From Alphaproteobacteria bacterium (lineage in GTDB: Bacteria > Pseudomonadota > Alphaproteobacteria > CAAGCB01 > CAG-977): a stretch of DNA of 9,298 bases. The stretch lies in NCBI GenBank assembly GCA_021639925.1, contig JAJXEL010000082.1, forward strand, positions 1 through 9,298, read 5' to 3'. The translations under genes were made by a program, and so were the position numbers. The notes beneath the pieces were generated by a model. The model did not search any database, was not told where the DNA came from, and was given only the letters and a program-made list of their open reading frames with translations. Shown here one piece after another: positions 4,631-9,298 of the stretch (its first letter is position 1; each line of letters begins with the position of its first letter).

Positions 4631-5911
4631 ATGGCTGAAACAAAAAAGAAATGCTGCAAAAAGTCTGCCGCCAAAACCTGTGAAACAAAAAAAACCTGTT
4701 CCACAAAGGCGGAATGCTGCTGCAAGCATTACGAAGAACTGATTAAGGAAATCAAAAGCTATAAATCCGATCTGGATAAAAAAGATTTTCTGCTGACCTG
4801 GGAACAAAGCGAAGACGAATTAAAACGCGTTCTGGCCGTCGCTGAAATTTTAAAGCTGTTCCGCGATAAAAACATTTCTTCAAAAGTTTTTGAAACGGGT
4901 CTGGGAATTTCCATTTTCCGCGACAATTCGACGCGCACGCGTTTTTCGTTTACCTCGGCCTGCAACCTTTTGGGTTTGGGCATGCAGGATCTGGACGAAA
5001 CAAAATCGCAGATCGCTCACGGCGAAACGGTTCAGGAAACAGCCAATATGATTTCTTTTTGCGCCGAAGTCATCGGTATCCGCGACGACATGTATCTGGG
5101 CGCAGGCCACACCTATCAGGTCGAAGTCGCCGAAGCGCTGGATATGGGCTATAAAGAAGGCGTTCTGCCCAACCGTCCGGCCATGATCAACCTGCAGTGC
5201 GATATTGACCACCCGACGCAGTCCATGGCCGACCTGGCTTGGCTGAAGGAACATTTCGGCGGTCTGGAAAACCTGAAGGGTAAAAAGCTGGCCATGACAT
5301 GGGCTTATTCCCCGTCTTACGGCAAACCGCTGTCCGTTCCGCAGGGCATTATCGGTTTGATGACACGTTTCGGCATGGACGTTTCTCTGGCTTATCCGGA
5401 AGGCTACAACCTGATTCCGGAAGTCGAACAGGTCGCCGCCAAACAGGCCAAAGCCAACGGCACGAAGTTCGAAATCGTCCATTCCATGGAAGAAGCCTTC
5501 AAAGACGCCGATATCGTTTATCCGAAATCTTGGGCGCCGTACGCCGTTATGGGCCGTCGTACCGAGCTTTTGAAAGCCAGAGATATGGACGGCTTGAAAG
5601 CTTTGGAAAAAGAATGTCTGGCCAATAACGCCAAATTCAAAAACTGGGAATGCACCGAAGAAAAAATGAAGCTGACAAAAGGCGGAAAAGCGTTGTACAT
5701 GCACTGCCTGCCTGCTGACATTACGGGCGTTTCCTGCAAAGAAGGCGAAGTCGCCGCTTCCGTATTTGACCGTTACCGTCTGGATACGTATCACGAAGCC
5801 GGCTGGAAACCCTACATCATTGCGTCCATGATTATGAACCGCCGCTTTAAAGACGTGGCCGCCGTTCTGGAAGCGATGAAAGAACGCGCGACGCCCCGCA
5901 TCAATTTCTGA
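4631..5911 (+). CDS. ygeW: Knotted carbamoyltransferase YgeW with a Cys/Lys-rich N-terminal extension
   Basis: This 426-residue protein belongs to the aspartate/ornithine carbamoyltransferase superfamily, and its overall sequence fits the YgeW subgroup, named from E. coli. The carbamoyl-phosphate site is visible as STRTR (100-104), with HPTQSMAD (194-201) and HCLPAD (358-363) completing the active site. The natural substrate of YgeW is not settled; it belongs to gene sets for ureido-compound, diaminopropionate and purine breakdown. The first 31 residues are unusual: seven cysteines (8, 9, 17, 23, 29, 30, 31) among many lysines, about 30 residues more than the E. coli protein as I recall its length (396). 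This could bind metal. The start has AGGAG 5 nt upstream, so the extension is probably translated. It is followed after 82 nt by ygeY, with a hairpin between. Confidence 0.92.
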   Translation: MAETKKKCCKKSAAKTCETKKTCSTKAECCCKHYEELIKEIKSYKSDLDKKDFLLTWEQSEDELKRVLAVAEILKLFRDKNISSKVFETGLGISIFRDNSTRTRFSFTSACNLLGLGMQDLDETKSQIAHGETVQETANMISFCAEVIGIRDDMYLGAGHTYQVEVAEALDMGYKEGVLPNRPAMINLQCDIDHPTQSMADLAWLKEHFGGLENLKGKKLAMTWAYSPSYGKPLSVPQGIIGLMTRFGMDVSLAYPEGYNLIPEVEQVAAKQAKANGTKFEIVHSMEEAFKDADIVYPKSWAPYAVMGRRTELLKARDMDGLKALEKECLANNAKFKNWECTEEKMKLTKGGKALYMHCLPADITGVSCKEGEVAASVFDRYRLDTYHEAGWKPYIIASMIMNRRFKDVAAVLEAMKERATPRINF

Positions 5912-5926
5912 TTTTTTAAGGCCGAA

Positions 5927-5959
5927 GCCTTCGGTTCAGCCGGAGGCTCCCCCTTTTTT
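5927..5959 (+). terminator. Terminator-like hairpin between ygeW and ygeY
   Basis: GCCTTCGG (5927-5934), loop TTCAG, CCGGAGGC (5940-5947), an 8-bp stem with one G-U pair. The T run (5954-5959) starts only after TCCCCC, so termination may be partial. An alternative stem AAGGC/GCCTT (5919-5930 area) overlaps it. It may set the ratio of ygeW to ygeY expression. Confidence 0.5.
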
Positions 5960-5993
5960 CTTTTTTAGAATCTAACGAAAGGATCAAAATCCA

Positions 5994-7214
5994 ATGGATA
6001 CAAAAATTATTCAGGCCGCTGAAAAATATCGCGACGACATGACAAAATTCTTGCGCGATATGGTTGCCATTCCGTCTGAATCCTGCCAGGAAAAAGACGT
6101 TATCCTGCGCATCAAACAGGAAATGGAAAAAGTCGGCTTTGACGAAGTCCGTATCGACAAGATGGGCAATATTCTGGGCCGTATCGGACACGGCAAGCAC
6201 GTCATCGCCATGGACGCGCATATTGACACGGTCGGCATTGCGGATCCGAAGCTGTGGGCCTGCGATCCCTACAAAGGCAAGCTGGAAAACGGCGTCATTT
6301 ACGGCCGCGGCGCTTCCGACCAGGAAGGCGGCATGGCTTCGATGGTTTACGCCGGCAAAATTATCAAAGATCTGGGACTGGAAGACGATTATACCCTGTG
6401 GGTAACCGGCACGGTTCAGGAAGAAGACTGCGACGGTTTGTGCTGGGACGTGATCATGAAGGAAAAAGTGCTGGATCCCGCGCCCGAAATCGTTGTCATT
6501 ACGGAACCCACGAACCTGAACATTTACCGCGGTCACCGCGGCCGTATGGAAATCTGCGTGCGCACGCACGGTGTTTCCTGCCACGGTTCCGCGCCGGAAC
6601 GCGGCAAAAACGCCGTTTACATGATGGCCAAAATCGCCAATGAAATCGAAAAATTAAACGACCGTCTGCATGTTGACCCGTTCCTGGGCAAAGGCACGGT
6701 TACGATTTCTTATATCGACTGCAAAACGCCGTCTTTGTGCGCCGTTCCCGATGAAGCTTACATTCATCTGGACCGCCGTCTGACAGCGGGCGAAACCGAA
6801 GAAATCGCCGTCAACGAAGTCAAAGACGCCGTTAAACGCGCCGGTTTTGAAGTCGGCAAAGACGCAGACGTTGAAGTTTTGACGTACACGACGCCGTCCT
6901 ATACGGGGTATGTGCCGAACTTTAAAAAGTACTATCCGACATGGGTGCTGGAAGAAGATCACCCGGGCTGTGTCGCCGCGGTAGAAGCGTACAAAGATAC
7001 GGTCGGCCCGACGCCGAAAGTAGACAAATGGACGTTTTCGACGAACGGCATTGCGACGATGGGGCTGCACAAGATTCCGACGATCGGTTTTGGTCCGGCC
7101 AACGAAATCTATGCCCACACGGTTGAAGACCAGTGCCCTGTTGATCATTTGGTCAAGGCTGCTGCTTTCTATGCTGCCTTCCCTGCCAAATATCTGGCCG
7201 CGATCAAGAAATAA
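5994..7214 (+). CDS. ygeY: YgeY-family M20 metallohydrolase
   Basis: This 406-residue protein is an M20-type dinuclear zinc hydrolase. Metal ligands expected for the family are visible: H76 in DAHIDTV with catalytic D78, D109 in GRGASDQEGG, catalytic E143 and E144 in TVQEEDCDG, E171 in ITEPTN, and H375 in EIYAHTVED. H197 in SCHGSAPERGKNA lies in the dimerisation domain. Its sequence fits the YgeY family, annotated as selenium-metabolism-linked hydrolases; in E. coli ygeY lies beside ygeW and the diaminopropionate ammonia-lyase gene ygeX. Cleavage of a ureido or amide bond in the same pathway as YgeW is inference. No signal peptide, so cytoplasmic. AAAGGATC lies about 9 nt before the ATG. ygeX is not in this window. 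A strong terminator follows. Confidence 0.92.
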   Translation: MDTKIIQAAEKYRDDMTKFLRDMVAIPSESCQEKDVILRIKQEMEKVGFDEVRIDKMGNILGRIGHGKHVIAMDAHIDTVGIADPKLWACDPYKGKLENGVIYGRGASDQEGGMASMVYAGKIIKDLGLEDDYTLWVTGTVQEEDCDGLCWDVIMKEKVLDPAPEIVVITEPTNLNIYRGHRGRMEICVRTHGVSCHGSAPERGKNAVYMMAKIANEIEKLNDRLHVDPFLGKGTVTISYIDCKTPSLCAVPDEAYIHLDRRLTAGETEEIAVNEVKDAVKRAGFEVGKDADVEVLTYTTPSYTGYVPNFKKYYPTWVLEEDHPGCVAAVEAYKDTVGPTPKVDKWTFSTNGIATMGLHKIPTIGFGPANEIYAHTVEDQCPVDHLVKAAAFYAAFPAKYLAAIKK

Positions 7215-7231
7215 GTTCTCCTTGGAACGGA

Positions 7232-7266
7232 AAAGGTCCCCTTTGCGAAAAGGGGATCTTTTTTTT
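7232..7266 (+). terminator. Intrinsic terminator of ygeY
   Basis: AAAGGTCCCCTTT (7232-7244), loop GCGA, AAAGGGGATCTTT (7249-7261) with one G-U pair, then a run of T to 7266. A 13-bp stem and a U tract make it a strong terminator separating ygeY from the lemA operon. Confidence 0.9.
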
Positions 7267-7284
7267 ATAAAAATCCGTTTTTTC

Positions 7285-7313
7285 TTTTTCATATTTTCAT
7301 AAAATGCTACACT
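7285..7313 (+). promoter_or_regulatory. Possible extended -10 promoter of the lemA operon
   Basis: TGCTACACT (7305-7313) reads as an extended -10 (TG-n-TACACT). The -35 at 17 nt, TTTTTC (7285-7290), is poor, as is common when an extended -10 is present. Transcription would start near 7320, downstream of the ATG at 7304. Confidence 0.4.
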
Positions 7314-7345
7314 TTTCGCAGTTTTTTTATATGGGAACAACCGTT

Positions 7346-7888
7346 ATGTCCGCCGTGTTTTTTTTAATTATTCTGATCCCCGTTTATCTTGTTTTTCTTT
7401 ACAACCGTTTTGTCCGTATGCAAAACCGGTGCGAAGAAGGCTGGAGCGGTATTTCCGTCCAGCTGAAACGCCGGTATGATTTGATCCCGAATTTGATCGA
7501 ATGTGTCAAAGGATACGTCAAACACGAACAAACGACTTTGGAACACATTGTTGAAAAACGCGACGCGGCGATCAATGCCGCTTCGCCTGCGCAAAAGGCC
7601 GCCGCCGAAAACGATCTGACGCAAAGCTTGAAATCCTTGTTTGCTTTAAGCGAAGGATATCCCGATTTAAAAGCCAGCGGTAATTTTATTGAGCTGCAAA
7701 ATTCCCTGAATACGGTTGAAGACGATCTGCAAAACGCCCGCCGTTATTACAATGCGACCGTGCGCGATTACAATACGGCGGTGGATTCTTTTCCGTCAAA
7801 TTTAATTGCGAAGCAGTTCGGCTTTGCCAAAAAAGAATTTTTCGATATTGACGACGCAGCCAAAGAAAATGTCAAGGTCGCTTTTTAA
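7346..7888 (+). CDS. lemA: LemA family protein
   Basis: The 180-residue product has one N-terminal membrane segment (about residues 3-18, a run of Phe, Leu, Ile and Val) followed by the LemA signature: YNRFVRMQN, EEGWSGISVQLKRRYDLIPN and the NLIECVKGYVKHE helix. The middle includes SEGYPDLKASGNFIELQNSL, the family's second conserved block, and the C-terminus reads RDYNTAVDSFPSNLIAKQFGF. LemA proteins are small helical membrane-anchored proteins whose biochemical role is not settled. I prefer ATG 7346 because the family normally starts with a short tail directly before the membrane helix and because ATG 7304 lies inside the likely -10 box; ATG 7331 is also possible, and none of the three has a good ribosome binding site. 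It touches the DUF2207 gene without a gap, the usual lemA pairing. Confidence 0.9.
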   Translation: MSAVFFLIILIPVYLVFLYNRFVRMQNRCEEGWSGISVQLKRRYDLIPNLIECVKGYVKHEQTTLEHIVEKRDAAINAASPAQKAAAENDLTQSLKSLFALSEGYPDLKASGNFIELQNSLNTVEDDLQNARRYYNATVRDYNTAVDSFPSNLIAKQFGFAKKEFFDIDDAAKENVKVAF

Positions 7889-8965
7889 ATGAAAAAAATT
7901 TTATTTTTCCTGCTTTTCTTTTTTTCCGGACCAGCTTTCGCCGCAGAAGAAATTTTAAATTATGACGCCGTGATTCAGGTGCAGACAGACGCGTCCGTCA
8001 TTGTTCGCGAACGCATTACGGTTACCCGTGAAGGTGTCAACATAAAACGCGGCATTTACCGCAGCCTGCCCAGAACAAAAGGCGTCGAATACGACGTTCT
8101 GTCCGTTCGCCGCGACGATCGGCCGGAAGCTTACTTTACCGAAAGCACGGGCCGGGATTTCATAATTAATACGGGAACGGACCGGCTGCTGCCCCGTAAC
8201 GGCGTCTATACGTTTGAAATAACATACCGGGCGTCAAACGTTATTTTAGGTTTTGACGATTACGACGAACTTTACTGGAATGTCACCGGCGACAAATGGG
8301 CTTTTCCGATACGTTCCGCGACAGCCCGCGTCATTTTGCCGGATAATGCGCCCGCGCGTCAATATTCCGCCTATACCGGAAAGCACGGATCAAAAGAAAA
8401 GGGCATTTTTTCAAACGGCCTTTTTTCGGCGGGAAAGCCGCTGAACCCCGGCGAAGGGCTGACTGTCGCCGTCGGATTTGACAAAGGAATTGTCAATATT
8501 CCCGTCCTGCCCTTTTATGACAAGGTCCCGTTGTCGCAGGCGTTTCGTTTTTCTTCGATTATTTTTCTGGCTTATTTGTTCGGCACATGGTTTTTGTTCG
8601 GACGGGATCCGGAAAAAGAAACCGTTATGCCCCGCTTTAACGGTTTGCCCGATTTAACACCGGCGCAGGCGGGCTGGGTTTATTCCTACGGCAAAGACAA
8701 AGACGGCTGTTTTTCCGCCGCTTTGTTGCAAGGATGTATTTCAGGCTTTTTAAATATGAAAGAAAAGAGTTCCTTCCATATTTCCCGTTTACGGGACGGC
8801 AAAAACGGCGAAGAAAAATTTTTTGAACATAATCTGTCTTTTCCCCTGACGATTTCCAAAACATATACTCCAAAAATGGAAGCGTTTTTAACGGCTTTTC
8901 AGGAATTCCTGAAAAATAAAACGCGTCAAACCGGATTTTTACAATCGGCGCTTTGCTGCTGCTGA
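7889..8965 (+). CDS. DUF2207 domain-containing membrane protein, N-terminal part before a frameshift
   Basis: The ATG follows the lemA stop directly, with AAGG (7874-7877) inside lemA as ribosome binding site. The product starts with a signal peptide (residues 1-19, AFA-A). Residues 20-210 form the extracytoplasmic DUF2207 domain, with RGIYRSLPR (54-62) and DELYWNVTGDKWAFPI (126-141) as clear family blocks. A membrane helix spans about 220-237 and is followed by GRDPE (238-242), another family hallmark, then the cytoplasmic DLTPAQAGWVY segment. The frame ends at TGA 8963-8965 after 358 residues, the last eight (LQSALCCC) being out-of-frame sequence. Full family members are nearer 600 residues as I recall. 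The real continuation lies in the next frame from about 8940. Role unknown; operon with lemA suggests a joint envelope function. Confidence 0.85.
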   Translation: MKKILFFLLFFFSGPAFAAEEILNYDAVIQVQTDASVIVRERITVTREGVNIKRGIYRSLPRTKGVEYDVLSVRRDDRPEAYFTESTGRDFIINTGTDRLLPRNGVYTFEITYRASNVILGFDDYDELYWNVTGDKWAFPIRSATARVILPDNAPARQYSAYTGKHGSKEKGIFSNGLFSAGKPLNPGEGLTVAVGFDKGIVNIPVLPFYDKVPLSQAFRFSSIIFLAYLFGTWFLFGRDPEKETVMPRFNGLPDLTPAQAGWVYSYGKDKDGCFSAALLQGCISGFLNMKEKSSFHISRLRDGKNGEEKFFEHNLSFPLTISKTYTPKMEAFLTAFQEFLKNKTRQTGFLQSALCCC

Positions 8966-9298
8966 TGGGATTGACGGCTTATCAGTGTTATCTGGCCGGC
9001 GCTTTGCCTTTGGCGGGCATTATGGCCTTTTACCTGATTTTTTTGATTCCGGCGGGCAGAGAAATTACAAAAATGATCGCCACGGGTGTTTTTCGTTTTT
9101 CTCCTTTTTTCATTTTATTCTTTATCTGTCTGCATTTTTCTTTGTTCAATTTGTCAATGGCGGCGTCTTCTCCCGAAATTTTACAGATTTGCCTTTTTTA
9201 TGCCGCGGGCTGCCTGGCGGTTTTAATTTACAGCCACCTGATTATCCGCCCGACACGGGAAGGAATGAGCGTCATTGCCCACGTTGACGGCATTAAGA
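8936..9298 (+). pseudogene. DUF2207 protein, C-terminal part in a shifted frame, running off the window
   Basis: Read in the frame of ATG 8965 and back to ACA 8941, the sequence gives TIGALLLLMGLTAYQ, a second hydrophobic segment (AGIMAFYLIFLIP), two more further on, and ends IIRPTREGMSVIAHVDGIK, which matches the cytoplasmic end of DUF2207 proteins just after their last helices. The frame is open to the window edge. It joins the upstream frame if one T is added to the run of five T at 8936-8940 (Gly-Phe-Phe-Thr in place of Gly-Phe-Leu-Gln). This is either a one-base deletion in the organism or a homopolymer error in the assembly. Confidence 0.75.

Noticed and set aside
7304..7345. ATG 7304 as start of LemA
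   Set aside because: It is part of a likely extended -10 box and has no ribosome binding site; the family length fits ATG 7346 better.
8932..8941. Programmed -1 frameshift site at the T run in DUF2207
   Set aside because: The heptamer is A-TTT-TTA, not the X-XXY-YYZ form, and I see no clear stimulatory structure; a deletion or error is simpler.
8985..9287. Open frame of 100 codons after the DUF2207 stop
   Set aside because: The neighbouring frame reads as the DUF2207 C-terminus with membrane helices and the family's closing motif; this one has no family features.
1..9298. CRISPR array, insertion sequence or rRNA/tRNA gene
   Set aside because: No regularly spaced repeats, transposase reading frame, terminal inverted repeats or RNA gene signatures were seen.

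Overview
The window looks like chromosomal DNA from a Gram-negative bacterium, most likely an uncultured host- or gut-associated member of the Pseudomonadota (an alphaproteobacterium is my guess; no rRNA or marker gene is present to prove it). This rests on Sec signal peptides, Shine-Dalgarno sites of the AAAGGA(T) type, a YgeW/YgeY pair typical of anaerobic gut bacteria, and secreted cysteine-rich repeat proteins.

Region 1 (1-3780) is the unusual part. It holds two copies of one module: a shared promoter block, a roughly 175-nt structured RNA leader, an intrinsic terminator, a conserved ribosome binding site, a secreted cysteine-rich protein gene, and a second signal-peptide gene 11-12 nt downstream. 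Copy A runs leftward (950 to 1, cut by the window edge) and copy B runs rightward (1975 to 3744). Between them lies a DUF5131 (phage Gp37/Gp68-type) gene with its own strong promoter, whose start codon sits at the predicted transcription start. The two leaders share only part of their sequence, but their helices are kept by compensatory changes, including two pseudoknotting pairings. I do not recognise the RNA class. The second gene of module B carries a single in-frame TAA. The two non-coding gaps longer than 300 bases are taken up by these elements: 691-1033 holds terminator, leader A and back-to-back promoters; 1913-2230 holds promoter B, leader B and its terminator. In 1913-1969 I see nothing definite.

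Region 2 (3782-7266) carries a leftward B3/B4-domain gene, then a divergent, rightward ygeW-ygeY pair: a knotted carbamoyltransferase with an extra Cys/Lys-rich N-terminus, and an M20-family metallohydrolase. These families belong to a ureido/diaminopropionate-type nitrogen pathway; ygeX is absent from this window. A weak terminator-like hairpin lies between the two genes and a strong terminator follows ygeY.

Region 3 (7285-9298) is a lemA-DUF2207 operon, a common pairing of envelope proteins. The DUF2207 reading frame shifts by one base in a run of five T and continues in another frame to the window end, so it is either a pseudogene or carries a sequencing/assembly error.
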